Of a stretch of 57,339 nt of DNA, positions 8,365 to 17,500 are shown in pieces. This DNA comes from Pseudomonadota bacterium (GTDB lineage Bacteria > Pseudomonadota > Gammaproteobacteria > Burkholderiales > Thiobacillaceae): assembly GCA_030690985.1 (NCBI GenBank), contig JAUYFG010000149.1:1-57339 (forward strand), given 5' to 3'. The notes below the pieces were generated by a model. That model saw only the letters and a program-made list of their open reading frames with translations. It was not told where the DNA came from and did not search any database. The number at the start of each line of letters is the position of its first letter. The stretch's first letter is position 1. The position numbers and the translations under genes are program-made.

Positions 8365-8451
8365 AGCGTTTCACCTCACGTAGATTGGCCTTTCTCAGGC
8401 TGATGATGCGGCGACCCTCGGGCCGATCCACGAAAACCACGTTGAATAGCA
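8351..8451 (-). pseudogene. brnT: brnT toxin remnant (C-terminal 33 codons)
   Basis: Reverse-strand codons read VLFNVVFVDRPEGRRIISLRK and continue to KRYAET and a TAA at 8351. This is the characteristic C-terminus of BrnT, including the RIIS-RKA block with active-site Arg residues. The sequence stops abruptly where the palindrome of family G begins (gcgtagggcgg at 8453). No upstream brnT sequence is found on the other side of the palindrome, so the toxin is inactivated by deletion or replacement at the repeat. Confidence 0.85.
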
Positions 8452-8454
8452 CGC

Positions 8455-8548
8455 GTAGGGCGGAAAAGCGGCTTTATCGCGCCTTCCGCCGAATGTTTGG
8501 CATTCGGCGGATAACGCCGGCAAGAAGACGCCGGCTCATCCGCCCTAC
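8455..8548. repeat. Palindromic repeat, family G
   Basis: Outer arms gtagggcggaa ... ccgccctac contain two smaller inverted pairs (ccgccgaatg / cattcggcgg and gccggc copies). It differs from the copy at 30750-30843 by about one base, so one of them moved or was converted recently. It truncates brnT. Confidence 0.9.
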
Positions 8549-8606
8549 GCGTACTACGCGTGCTTATTGTATTAACAATAAGTCATGCGAAGCAACGCTG
8601 AATGGC

Positions 8607-9746
8607 TCACTCCCGAAACGCCCGCAGGTAATGCCGCTCGAAATAGCGTTTCGCCCAATGGAACAGCTTGAGCGAGGGGAACAGCAGCGAGCGTTTTTCA
8701 TCGCGGTAGACCAGGATTCCGGCATCCAGGGTATCGACGATGCAGATCAGTTCCACCTTGAAACGGGCCGTCGGTTCTTTGCCGTCCAGCGCCAGGAGCA
8801 GGTTTTTCGCCGCCGCTTGCGCTTGCAGGTCGGCCATGTGCGCCTGCTTCGGCATCCAGTCCGGGCCGGGGAAACTGCCGGCGTCGCCGGCCACGAATAC
8901 CTTGTCCGCGCCTTCCACCCGGCAGAATCTGTCGCCCTTGAAGAAGCCACCGGGCGACAGCGGCAGGCCCGCATCCGCTGCCCAGGACGGGCCGGTGAGG
9001 CCGGGCATGAACAGGATCAGGTCGGCGTTGATGTGGCCGCCTTCGGTATCCACGCCCTTCTCCGAGAAGCCCAGCGGCTTGTGGCCGAGGTGGGTGTCGA
9101 TGCGGCGCTTTGCCATTTCCGACAACAGGCCGGATACCGCCTTCTCGCCCAGGCGCTTGCCCGGCTCGGCGGCGGCATTGAAGAAGGTCAGCCCGATCCG
9201 GTCGCGCTTGCCCTGTCGGCGCAGGTGGGTGTCCAGGCCGAACAGGAGTTCGAACATGGGGCCGCCACGCATGGCGGAAGGCTCGTTGGGGTTGCCGCCG
9301 AAACCCAGGGCAATGCGCCCGCTGCCCATGGCATCGACACGGTCGCGGATGGCTTCCGCCGAGGCCACGCCTTCGCACAAAGTCAGTGCATGTTCGATGC
9401 CCGGCAGCTTCTTTATGAAGCGCCCGCCGGTGGCGATGAGCAGCGCATCGTTTGCCACTGTCCCCTGGTCGGTCAGCACGGTGCGGCCGCCCTCGCTCAA
9501 ACCGGTGACGCGGCCGGCGATGAACTCGACGCGGTGGTCTTTCAGGAAACGGGCCAGCGGCAGAATCAGATCGCACCCCTTGCGCAACCCGGAAGGAATC
9601 CAGATCAGGCTGGGCAGATAGACGAACTCGGCCTTGGGCGCGACCAGGGTGAGGCGGGCCTGCGGCGCGCGGCGGTGCAGTTCGCGCACGGCGGTGAGCG
9701 CGGCAAAACCGGCACCGAGGATGACGATGTGGGGTGGCGCGTTCAT
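8607..9746 (-). CDS. Sulfide:quinone-oxidoreductase-like FAD protein
   Basis: The 379-residue flavoprotein starts at ATG 9746 (MNAPPHIVILGAGFAALTA), with GGAG upstream. The first FAD dinucleotide fold is at residues 6-35 (ILGAGFAALTAVRELHRRAP). LIATGG near 102 and the second FAD-contact block KVFVAGDAGSFPGPDWMPKQAHMAD near 292-316 are typical of SQR and FCSD flavoproteins. Cys is retained in LTLCEGVASAEAI near 119-131, but the full set of redox Cys of canonical SQR is not evident. The C-terminal SLKLFHWAKRYFERHYL is an amphipathic membrane-binding helix as in SQR. It probably oxidises sulfide or a related thiol and reduces quinone at the membrane; NADH-type substrates are the alternative. Confidence 0.8.
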   Translation of the reverse strand: MNAPPHIVILGAGFAALTAVRELHRRAPQARLTLVAPKAEFVYLPSLIWIPSGLRKGCDLILPLARFLKDHRVEFIAGRVTGLSEGGRTVLTDQGTVANDALLIATGGRFIKKLPGIEHALTLCEGVASAEAIRDRVDAMGSGRIALGFGGNPNEPSAMRGGPMFELLFGLDTHLRRQGKRDRIGLTFFNAAAEPGKRLGEKAVSGLLSEMAKRRIDTHLGHKPLGFSEKGVDTEGGHINADLILFMPGLTGPSWAADAGLPLSPGGFFKGDRFCRVEGADKVFVAGDAGSFPGPDWMPKQAHMADLQAQAAAKNLLLALDGKEPTARFKVELICIVDTLDAGILVYRDEKRSLLFPSLKLFHWAKRYFERHYLRAFRE

Positions 9747-9858
9747 GAGACTCCAGGATCGGCGATAGGGTCGCCGGATTGTGCCAGCCTGAGCTGGCCG
9801 TCGCGTTGTCTGAGTCGGCTCCGAATAAACCAAAGTTGCCCATTAGCCGAAGCCGGAT

Positions 9859-9928
9859 GTAGCGCAGGCGTCCCGCCTGCTTCGTCCTTCTGACCAGCCC
9901 TACGAAGCAGGCGGGACGCCTGCGCTAC
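9859..9928. repeat. Palindromic repeat, family F
   Basis: Arms gtagcgcaggcgtcccgcc and the exact reverse complement form a hairpin of about 28 bp. It lies between the NifX-like gene and the flavoprotein gene on the same strand, and could attenuate read-through between them. Confidence 0.9.
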
Positions 9929-9978
9929 AAGTGGGCCTCCGGCGTCGTTCCGGCTTCCGTCGGCGCCAAGGTGTTGGC

Positions 9979-10326
9979 TCAGTGGCCGCACTGCCCGATA
10001 TGGTTGAGCGGCGGCAATTCGTCCAGGGTGCCGTTGAGCCACGCCGCCACCGCGCGCTCGGGGTCACTTTCCAGCGTGGACACGGCCTGGATGCCCCGCT
10101 GCTTCAGGTGGTAGCGAAAGGCGCTGGCCATGCCGCCGGTGATCAGCACGTTGACGTCGTCCAGCGGGTGGGAGAGGGCGCCTTGGCGACGCTGCCGTAC
10201 CGGCAGTTCGACCAGGTGTTTTTCCACCACATCGGCGTATTCGGTTTCGAATATCCAGAATTTTCGGCATTGCCCGGCATGGTCGGTGACAGTCGTGCGG
10301 TTCTGGCTGGTAACGGCGATTTTCAT
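9979..10326 (-). CDS. NifX/NifB-type dinitrogenase-cofactor-domain protein
   Basis: The 115-residue protein is a single iron-molybdenum-cofactor-binding domain (NifX/NafY/MTH1175 fold). It shows the N-terminal MKIAVTSQNRTTVTDHAGQCRKFWIFE (HxGxCxxF-like signature) and LITGGMASAFRYHLKQRGI. In nitrogen fixers this fold carries FeMo-co precursors, but stand-alone copies are widespread and bind iron-sulfur or metal clusters of unknown purpose. No nif genes are in this window. Start ATG 10326 has AAGGAG at a good distance. A near-perfect sigma-54 promoter lies about 60 bases upstream, and the divergent gene encodes a sigma-54 activator, so regulation by that activator is very likely. Confidence 0.85.
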   Translation of the reverse strand: MKIAVTSQNRTTVTDHAGQCRKFWIFETEYADVVEKHLVELPVRQRRQGALSHPLDDVNVLITGGMASAFRYHLKQRGIQAVSTLESDPERAVAAWLNGTLDELPPLNHIGQCGH

Positions 10327-10383
10327 GGTGGTTCTCCTTCAAGAAATATCCCCGACGACATGGGGGCAGGTTGAGTGGAATGT

Positions 10384-10400
10384 AAGCAAGCAACGGGCCA
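10384..10400 (-). promoter_or_regulatory. Sigma-54 (-24/-12) promoter of the NifX-like gene
   Basis: On the minus strand the sequence is TGGCCC-GTTGC-TTGCT, matching the consensus TGGCAC-N5-TTGCW at all but one position, with the invariant GG and GC spaced correctly. Transcription would start near 10375 and give a leader of about 50 bases before the ATG at 10326. Confidence 0.85.
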
Positions 10401-10412
10401 TCTTTATGGGTT

Positions 10413-10430
10413 GTAAACAGGAATGTGTAC
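10413..10430. promoter_or_regulatory. Palindrome upstream of the sigma-54 promoter, candidate activator site
   Basis: gtaaaca-ggaa-tgtgtac is an inverted repeat with 6 of 7 paired positions, just upstream of the -24 element and between the divergent genes. It could be the binding site of the activator encoded at 10532. Inference from position and symmetry only. Confidence 0.45.
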
Positions 10431-10531
10431 CGGGCTGATTCAATTGAAGATATTTATGGTGGCGATGACGATAGCTCCCTTCAATCGGTGTTAGTTTGCC
10501 AACATTGACAGCCGTTCCGGACAGAAATGGC

Positions 10532-11830
10532 ATGAGTGCGCCCAGCAACCCTTCCGCCCCCCCCAGCGAATTGCTGGCCCTGCTTGAGTCTCTGCCCGAG
10601 CCACGCATTCTGGTCGACCCGGATTACCGCATCCTCTATGCCAATGCCGCTTATCGGCACACTTACGGCGATCCCGGCGACATCATCGGGCGCACCTGCT
10701 ATGAGATTTCGCATCACTACGACAAACCGTGCGACCAGTGCGGCGAATCCTGCCCGCGCCAGACCGCGCTGAAGACGCACCAGGCCAGCCGGGTGCTGCA
10801 CCTGCATCACACCCCGCGCGGCCAGGAATATGTCGATGTGGAACTGGTGCCGATACCCGGCGCGGGCGGCAAGATCGCTTATTTCGTGGAAACCATGCGG
10901 CATCTGCGCGAAGCCAGCCGGCAGCCGGGTGCGCTCGGCATGGTCGGCCACTCGCCCGCCTTTACCCGCATGCTCGACCTGATCAACCGGGTCGCGCCGG
11001 CCATGACGCCGGTGCTGCTGCTGGGCGAATCCGGCGCCGGCAAGGAGCTCGCCGCCCAGGCCGTGCATGCGCACAGCGCACGGCGTGAGCAGCCTTTCGT
11101 GCCGGTGGATTGCTCCGGCATGACCGAAAGTCTGTTCGAGTCGGAATTATTCGGCTACGAGAAAGGCGCGTTCACCGGCGCCGGCCAGCGCAAGACCGGG
11201 CTGGTCGAAGCGGCGGCCGGCGGCACCCTGTTTCTCGACGAACTGGGCGACATCCCGCTGCATTTGCAGGTCAAGCTGCTGCGCCTGCTGGAAAGCGGCA
11301 CTTACCGCCGCGTCGGCGGTGTCGAAATCCTGCGCGCCGATTTCCGCCTGGTATGCGCCACTCACCGCGACCTGATGGCGATGGTGGAAGACGGCCGTTT
11401 CCGCCGCGATCTCTACTACCGCCTCGCCGCCTTCCCCATTCACCTCCCCGCCCTGCGCGAGCGGCGTGAGGATTTGCCGCTGCTGGTCGAACATCTGCTC
11501 GCCCGCCTGGCGCCGGAACGGCCGCTACGCCTGGACGAAGCCTCCCGGAAACAGCTCACGGAGCACGACTTCCCCGGCAACATCCGGGAACTCAGAAACC
11601 TGCTGGAACGCGCCATGCTGATGGCCGACGGCGACGTGCTCAGCCTGGCCGATGCGCTCGATCTCCCGCGCGCCGAGCCGCTGCCGACGCGGGAATCGAT
11701 TCTTCCCTTGGATCAGGCTGAACGCCGCTATGTGCGCCAGGCGCTGACGCAACTCGACGGCGACCGCAAGGAACTGGCGCGAAGACTGGGCATCAGCGAG
11801 CGGACCTTGTATCGCAAGCTGGCGGAGTAG
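10532..11830 (+). CDS. Sigma-54-dependent transcriptional activator with Cys-bearing PAS domain
   Basis: The 432-residue activator starts at ATG 10532. Residues 15-125 form a PAS sensor domain with an unusual cluster [19 protein letters not shown] (Cys56, 67, 70, 74) that could bind a metal or iron-sulfur cluster. Residues 137-360 are the AAA+ domain: Walker A GESGAGKE (165-172), GAFTGA sigma-54 contact loop (212-217), Walker [10 protein letters not shown]. The C-terminus (about 385-432) is a Fis-type helix-turn-helix ([20 protein letters not shown]). It lacks a receiver domain, so the PAS domain is probably the direct sensor of redox, metal or gas. It is divergent from the NifX-like gene that carries a sigma-54 promoter, its likely target. 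Confidence 0.9.
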   Translation: MSAPSNPSAPPSELLALLESLPEPRILVDPDYRILYANAAYRHTYGDPGDIIGRTCYEISHHYDKPCDQCGESCPRQTALKTHQASRVLHLHHTPRGQEYVDVELVPIPGAGGKIAYFVETMRHLREASRQPGALGMVGHSPAFTRMLDLINRVAPAMTPVLLLGESGAGKELAAQAVHAHSARREQPFVPVDCSGMTESLFESELFGYEKGAFTGAGQRKTGLVEAAAGGTLFLDELGDIPLHLQVKLLRLLESGTYRRVGGVEILRADFRLVCATHRDLMAMVEDGRFRRDLYYRLAAFPIHLPALRERREDLPLLVEHLLARLAPERPLRLDEASRKQLTEHDFPGNIRELRNLLERAMLMADGDVLSLADALDLPRAEPLPTRESILPLDQAERRYVRQALTQLDGDRKELARRLGISERTLYRKLAE

Positions 11831-11921
11831 GCGTCGGGTTTCCCCCGGGAGGTACAAGGGCACGAAATATCCCGGCCAGACCTGCGCCGCCTGCCATACC
11901 GGCCAGGTCAACTACCCGCGA

Positions 11922-12135
11922 GTAGGGCGGAATCCCCGCAAGGGGGAGGCCGAATCCGTAAGCGCTGAAGCGCAACGGCTTCGCTCAAGCGGCCTTATCG
12001 CGCCTTCCGCCGCAGGGTTGTCGGAAGGCGCCGGCATGAAGACGCCGGCTTTTCCGACCTACGGCCCTACATGGCTGTAGCGCAGGCGTCCTCGCCTGCT
12101 CTTGGCGCTGAATGCAGGCGGGACGCCTGCGCTAC
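11922..12135. repeat. Palindromic repeats, family G variant (11922-12070) and family F (12077-12135)
   Basis: The gap between the sigma-54 activator and the HD-GYP regulator holds two adjacent elements. The first has outer arms gtagggcgg / ccgccttccg-type blocks with several internal hairpins and ends gccctac. The second has arms gtagcgcaggcg / cgcctgcgctac. No gene is visible in the remaining bases; the promoter of the signalling operon is probably in 12136-12211. Confidence 0.8.
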
Positions 12136-12211
12136 AGAGGCGTGGTTGTTTCACGCTAAATAAAAACGCGGTTCGGCCGATAACTCGGGAACCTGAACCC
12201 ACTATTTCGCC

Positions 12212-13333
12212 ATGACCTCCAAGCCGATCACCCACCCAAGCGGCGCCCCGGGGATCGCCACGTTGCTGGTGGTGGATGACACACCGGAGAACCTGACCGT
12301 CCTGGCCGAGCTTCTGGCGCCTTCGTATCGGGTGCTGGTGGCCAATTCCGGGCCGCGTGCGTTGCGCCTGGCGCTGTCGGAGCCGAGCCCGGACCTGATT
12401 CTGCTCGATGTGATGATGCCGGACATGGATGGCTACGGCGTCCTTGCCCGACTCAAGGCAAACCCCGCCACCGCTGATGTGCCGGTCATTTTCGTGACCG
12501 CGATGACCGCCATGGAAGAGGAACAACGCGGGTTCGATCTGGGGGCCGTGGACTACATCACCAAGCCGATTCGGCCGCCCATCGTGCTGGCGCGGGTGAA
12601 GGCGCAACTGGAACTGAAAGAGGCGCGCGACTGGCTGATAAACAAGAACGAGGTACTGGAAGCCGAAGTGGCGGCGCGGCTGAGTGAAATCCTGCTGATC
12701 CAGGATGTCAGCATTCATGCGCTGGCGCGGCTGGCGGAGACGCGCGACCCGGAAACCGGCAACCACATCCACCGCACCCAATCCTATGTGCGGGCGCTGG
12801 CGCTCCACTTGCGGACGCATCCCCATTTTTCCGTGCTGCTGACCGGCGACTACATCGACCAGTTGGCCAAGTCCGCGCCGCTGCATGACATCGGCAAGGT
12901 CGGCATTCCCGACCACATCCTGCTGAAGCCGGGAAAGCTCACGGCGGAGGAGTGGGTCATCATGAAGACGCATGCCCGCCTGGGGTCCGAGGCAATCGAG
13001 TTGGCGGAACGCGATGCGATCAAGCCGGTGGCGTTTCTCACCATCGCCAAGGAGATCGCCCATTGGCACCACGAGAAATGGGACGGCAGCGGCTACCCGG
13101 ACGGGCTGGCCGGCGATGCCATTCCGATTCCCGCCCGCCTCATGGCGCTGGCCGATGTCTTTGACGCCCTCATCTCGCGCCGCGTCTACAAGCCGCCGAT
13201 GCCTTATGAGCAGGCGCGCGGGATCATCGTCGCTGAACGTGGGCGCCATTTCGATCCTGACGTGGTGGATGCTTTTCTGGCTGTTTTCGACGAATTCGTG
13301 GACATCGCGGAGCGCTATGGCGATGCTCAGTAA
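12212..13333 (+). CDS. HD-GYP response regulator (cyclic-di-GMP phosphodiesterase)
   Basis: The 373-residue protein has an N-terminal receiver domain (about 17-130; phospho-acceptor Asp66 in LILLDVMMPDMDG, Lys118 in ITKPI) and a C-terminal HD-GYP domain (about 160-365). Catalytic features are visible: HD at 225-226 in LHDIGKVGIPDHIL, HHEKWDGSGYPDG (GYP at 294-296), and later ALADVFDAL. It would hydrolyse cyclic di-GMP when phosphorylated. It is first in a four-gene signalling cluster with a periplasmic-binding lipoprotein and two hybrid kinases, which are its probable partners. The last 19 bases (ctatggcgatgctcagtaa) are exactly repeated at 13473-13491, beyond a palindromic insertion. Confidence 0.95.
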   Translation: MTSKPITHPSGAPGIATLLVVDDTPENLTVLAELLAPSYRVLVANSGPRALRLALSEPSPDLILLDVMMPDMDGYGVLARLKANPATADVPVIFVTAMTAMEEEQRGFDLGAVDYITKPIRPPIVLARVKAQLELKEARDWLINKNEVLEAEVAARLSEILLIQDVSIHALARLAETRDPETGNHIHRTQSYVRALALHLRTHPHFSVLLTGDYIDQLAKSAPLHDIGKVGIPDHILLKPGKLTAEEWVIMKTHARLGSEAIELAERDAIKPVAFLTIAKEIAHWHHEKWDGSGYPDGLAGDAIPIPARLMALADVFDALISRRVYKPPMPYEQARGIIVAERGRHFDPDVVDAFLAVFDEFVDIAERYGDAQ

Positions 13334-13387
13334 CTGGACATGGCTCTTTTTGAGCCGCCCCGTAGCATGAAACCGCAGCTTGGCATC

Positions 13388-13468
13388 GTAGGATGTGGTG
13401 AGCGCAGCGAACCGCCACAACCGGACTCACGCGGCATGATGCGGTTCGCTGCGCTCACCACATCCTAC
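13388..13468. repeat. Palindromic repeat, family C, flanked by a 19-bp direct repeat
   Basis: Arms gtaggatgtggtgagcgcag and the reverse complement. The direct repeat CTATGGCGATGCTCAGTAA occurs perfectly on both sides, at 13315-13333 and 13473-13491. A related copy is at 56071-56153. Confidence 0.9.
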
Positions 13469-13504
13469 GTTCCTATGGCGATGCTCAGTAAGGCCAATAA
13501 CGCC

Positions 13505-14416
13505 ATGCCGCGCGCACTGTTCCTGATGACGGTCTTCTTCCTCCTCGGCGGCTGTGGTGACGGCGAGCGCCAGGCCGCCTACCAGCCGGAATTCGGGCAG
13601 CAACCGGCGAGTGCGCCGACGCGCAAGGCATACCGCTTCGCCGTGCATCCCCTGCACAACCCGGAACGGCTGTTCGCGGTCTACGGCCCGCTTGTCGACC
13701 GCCTCAACGCCGCGATCCCGGAAGCGCGTTTCACTCTGGAAGCCTCGCGCAATTACGAGGAATTCGACAAGAAGCTGTATGCCCGCCAGTTCGATCTGGC
13801 GCTGCCCAATCCCTACCAGACCGTCAACGCCTTGCGTCACGGATACCGGGTGTTCGGCAAGATGGGCGACGACGCGCAGTTTCGCGGCATTCTCCTGGTG
13901 CGCCGGGACAGTCCCATCCGCGAGGTGGCCGATCTGAAAGGCAAGGTGGTGAGTTTTCCCGCTAAAACCGCGCTGGCCGCCGCCATGCTGCCGCAGCATT
14001 TTCTCCAGGAACACGGCCTGCCGCTCGGCGCCTACGAGGCGCGTTATGTCGGCTCGCAGGAATCCTCGATCATGAATGCCTACCTGGGTGATGCCGCCGC
14101 CGCTGCCACCTGGCCGCCGCCCTGGATCGCCTTCCAGAAAGATCACCCCGATCGGGCCGCGCGACTTGAGGTGCGCTGGCGCACCGAGTCGCTGCCCAAC
14201 AACGGCCTGGTGGCGCGCGATGATTTCCCGCCGGCGCTGCTCGGCAAGGTTGCTGCGGTCCTGTTCGGCCTGCATGAAAGCGGCGACGGTCGCATGTTGT
14301 TGGAGCGCCTGCCGCTGTCCCGCTTCGAGCCGGCGAGCGAGGCGACCTACCGGCCGGTGCGTGACTTCGTCGCGCATTTCAGCAAGACCGTGCGGCTTTT
14401 GCCGGAGCAGCCATGA
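13505..14416 (+). CDS. PhnD-like phosphate/phosphonate-type binding lipoprotein
   Basis: The 303-residue protein starts at ATG 13505 (MPRALFLMTVFFLLGGCGDGE), a short lipoprotein signal with lipobox LGGC. Upstream in-frame starts at 13340, 13475 and 13481 would add repeat-derived or duplicated sequence and are unlikely. The mature part fits PhnD/TauT-like type 2 periplasmic binding proteins: FAVHPLHNPERLFAVYGPLVDRLN, then FDLALPNPYQTV, a second lobe with LKGKVVSFPAKTALAAAMLPQHFL, and VGSQESSIMNAYLGDAAAAATWPPPW. No ABC transporter genes accompany it; instead it sits between an HD-GYP regulator and two hybrid kinases. It therefore probably presents a ligand to the membrane kinase 14547-18098. 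The ligand is unknown. Confidence 0.85.
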   Translation: MPRALFLMTVFFLLGGCGDGERQAAYQPEFGQQPASAPTRKAYRFAVHPLHNPERLFAVYGPLVDRLNAAIPEARFTLEASRNYEEFDKKLYARQFDLALPNPYQTVNALRHGYRVFGKMGDDAQFRGILLVRRDSPIREVADLKGKVVSFPAKTALAAAMLPQHFLQEHGLPLGAYEARYVGSQESSIMNAYLGDAAAAATWPPPWIAFQKDHPDRAARLEVRWRTESLPNNGLVARDDFPPALLGKVAAVLFGLHESGDGRMLLERLPLSRFEPASEATYRPVRDFVAHFSKTVRLLPEQP

Positions 14417-14443
14417 TCCCGGAAACCTCGGGCCGTGCCAGCC

Positions 14444-14516
14444 GTAGGTTGGGCAAAGCGCAGCGTGCCCAACATGGGTGCGGTTTGTTGGGCACGCTTC
14501 GCTTTGCCCAACCTAC
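14444..14516. repeat. Palindromic repeat, family A
   Basis: Arms gtaggttgggcaaagcg / cgctttgcccaacctac, in the gap between the binding protein (stop in atga at 14413-14416) and the first kinase (ATG 14547). Translation through it gives the false N-terminus [10 protein letters not shown]. Confidence 0.9.
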
Positions 14517-14546
14517 GTCGTTGTGGTTCCAATCGAGCCTTTCGGA

Positions 14547-17500
14547 ATGAACCCCCTGATCCGTCGCCTGCGCGACCTCTCCATCCGCCGGCAACTGATC
14601 CTCGGCATCGTTCTGCTACATGCCGTGCTGATGGGCCTGATGGTGGCCCACCTGGTCGCGCGGCAAAGCGAATCCCTGGATCTCCACAGCCAGGAAGATG
14701 CGCATGGCCTGGCGAACATGCTGGCGGTGAGCAGCACTTCCTGGGTGATGGCGAACGATGTGGTGGGCTTGCAAGAATTGGTGCATTCGGTGAACCGCGA
14801 ACCGAATGTGCGTTACGCCATGCTGGTCGATCCGGACGGCCGAGTGCTGGCGCATAGCGAGCCGGCCCGGGTCGGCCTGTATCTGACCGATGCGCGCAGC
14901 CGTCTTCTGCTGGGCGCGCCCGCGCGGCTCGCGGTTCTGGCCAGCGACAGGGAGGTCATCGACCTGGCGGTGCCGGTGATCGCGGCTGGCCGTCTGCTCG
15001 CCTGGGCGCGTGTCGGTATGGGGCGCGAGGAGGTCGCCGCCAGCCTGAGCCGGATCCGCCGCGATGGCATTCTGTTTACCCTGTCCGGCATGGCGCTGGG
15101 CGCCTTGCTCGCCTACGCGATCGCGCATGGCCTGACCCGTAACCTGCGCCGACTGGTCGATGGGGTCGGCCGGGTGGCGGCGGGTGAGCGCGGTTTTCAG
15201 CTCACTTTCCGGCGCAAGGATGAAATCGGCCGCCTGGGTGACGATTTCAACCACATGCTCGCGGCCCTGGAAAAAAACGAGACCGCGCGTGAAAACGCGG
15301 AAATGCAGGCGCGCGCCGCTCAGGTGGAATTGGCCGGTCTGCTCGCCCGTGCCGACGAGGCGCGCGAGTCCCTGCAAGCCATGCTGGAAGAGCAGAAGAC
15401 GGCGGAAGCCGCGCTGCGCCAATCCGATGCGGCCTTGCGTGAAAGCGAATTTCTGTTCCGTTCGCAGTTCGACCGAGGCAACTTCGGCATCGCCATTACC
15501 TCGCCGGAGAAGGGCTGGCTGCGTATCAACCCCTACCTGTGTGACCTGCTGGGCTACGACGAGAGCGAGTTGCGGGGCATGAACTGGGCCGCGATGACCT
15601 ATCCGGATGACCTCGCCGCCGATGTGGCCCAGTTCGAGCAACTGCTGGCCGGCGAAATCGATGCCTACGAGCTGGATAAACGCTTTGTCTCCAAAGCGGG
15701 GGAGATCGTCTACACCCATCTCACCGTGTCCTGCTTCCGCGAAAACGGCCAGGTGAAATTCGTCATCGCCTCGCTGCTGGACATCGGCGAACGCAAGCGC
15801 GCGGAAGCCGCGATCCAGCAACTCAATGCGGAACTGGAACAGCGTGTGAGCGACCGCACCCGCGAACTGGTGCAGGCCAAGCTGGACGCCGAAGCGGCCA
15901 ACCAGGCCAAGAGCGCTTTCCTGGCCAACATGAGCCATGAAATCCGCACGCCGATGAATGCCATCGTCGGCTTCACCCATCTGCTCCAGGTCGCCAGCCA
16001 CGATCCCGAACAGCGGGACAAGCTGGGCAAGATCGCCGATTCGGCGCGCCATCTGTTGTCCGTGATTAACGATGTACTCGATCTTTCCAAGATCGAGGCC
16101 GGCAAGTTCAGCCTGGAGAACAGTGATTTCGATCTCGACCGTCTGCTCGGCGGCGTCGCCAATCTGGTGCTCGAAAAGGCGCGCGCGAAGGGGCTGGAAC
16201 TGGTCATCGACATCGCCCCGAACCTGCCCCGTTGGTTGCGCGGCGACCCCACCCGGCTGACCCAGGCCTTGCTCAACTACGCCGGCAATGCGATCAAGTT
16301 CACGGAAGCCGGCTCGATCACCCTGCGTGCCGCGCTGATCGAGGAGAACGCGGCGGATTTGCTGTTGCGCTTCGAAGTACGCGATAGCGGTATCGGTATC
16401 CCGGAAGAGGCCATGCCGCGCCTGTTCCGCACCTTCGAGCAGGCCGACAGTTCCACCACCCGCCGCTATGGCGGCACCGGCCTCGGGCTGGCCATCACCC
16501 GGCGCCTGGCTGAGTTGATGCAAGGCAAGGCCGGCGTGGAGAGCCGGCAGGGGCGGGGCAGCGTGTTCTGGTTCACCGCGCGCCTGGGGCGCTCCGCGCA
16601 AACGGCGGCTCGCGCGCCGCACCCGCGCCTGGAAGGGCGCCGGGTGTTGCTGGCCGACGATGTGGCCGAGGCACGCGAAGTGCTGAGCGAAATGTTGCGC
16701 GCCATGGGCCCGCGCGTGGATGCCGTCGAGTCAGGCGAAGCGGCTCTGGCTCACCTCGTGGCGGCCGACCAGGCCGGCGAGCCTTACGACCTGGTGGTGC
16801 TGGACTGGCGCATGCCCAGTCTGGACGGCGTGGAGACCGTGCGCCGGCTCCAGGATCTACCGCTTTCCCATACGCCGGAGCGCTTGCTGGTGACCGCCTA
16901 CGATGAGCCGGAATTACGCGAAGCCGCCCGCGCGGCCGGGTTCCAGGCGGTGCTGATCAAGCCGGTGACGCCGTCGACGCTGTATGACAACCTGATTCCG
17001 TTATTCGATGCCGCCGTGTCCGCCAAGGTGATCGACTCGCCGGCCGGGCCCCGCGCGGGTGTCGACTTCAGCGGTGCGCGCCTGCTGCTGTGCGAGGACA
17101 ACCCAATCAACCAGGAAGTCGCCCTGGAATTCCTGCGTGAGGTCGGCCTCGACGCCGACCTCGCGGAAAACGGCCTGGTGGCGCTGGAAATGGTCAGACA
17201 GGCGGCAGGCCGGCAACCCTATGACCTCATTCTCATGGACATGCAGATGCCCCTGATGGACGGTCTCGAAGCCACCCGCGCGATACGCGCGCTACCCGGC
17301 CAGGACAAGGTGCCGATCCTGGCGATGACCGCCAATGCCTTCAGTGAAGACCGCCAGCGTTGCCTGGAGGCGGGCATGAACGACCATGTCGCCAAGCCGG
17401 TGGACCCGGACGCGCTCCACGCTGCCCTGGCGAAATGGCTGCCGCGACGGGCCCGCGTTCTCTCCACTCGCGCCAGCTCCGCAGGGAGCAACGATTTCGC

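Noticed and set aside
8385-9893. 502-residue plus-strand frame
   Set aside because: Antisense of the SQR-like flavoprotein; unnatural composition and no domain.
9979-10326. Nitrogen-fixation gene cluster
   Set aside because: Only a single NifX-type domain is present; no nifHDK, nifE/N or nifB is in the window.
14616-16622. 668-residue minus-strand frame
   Set aside because: Shadow of the hybrid kinase, a common effect in high-GC DNA.
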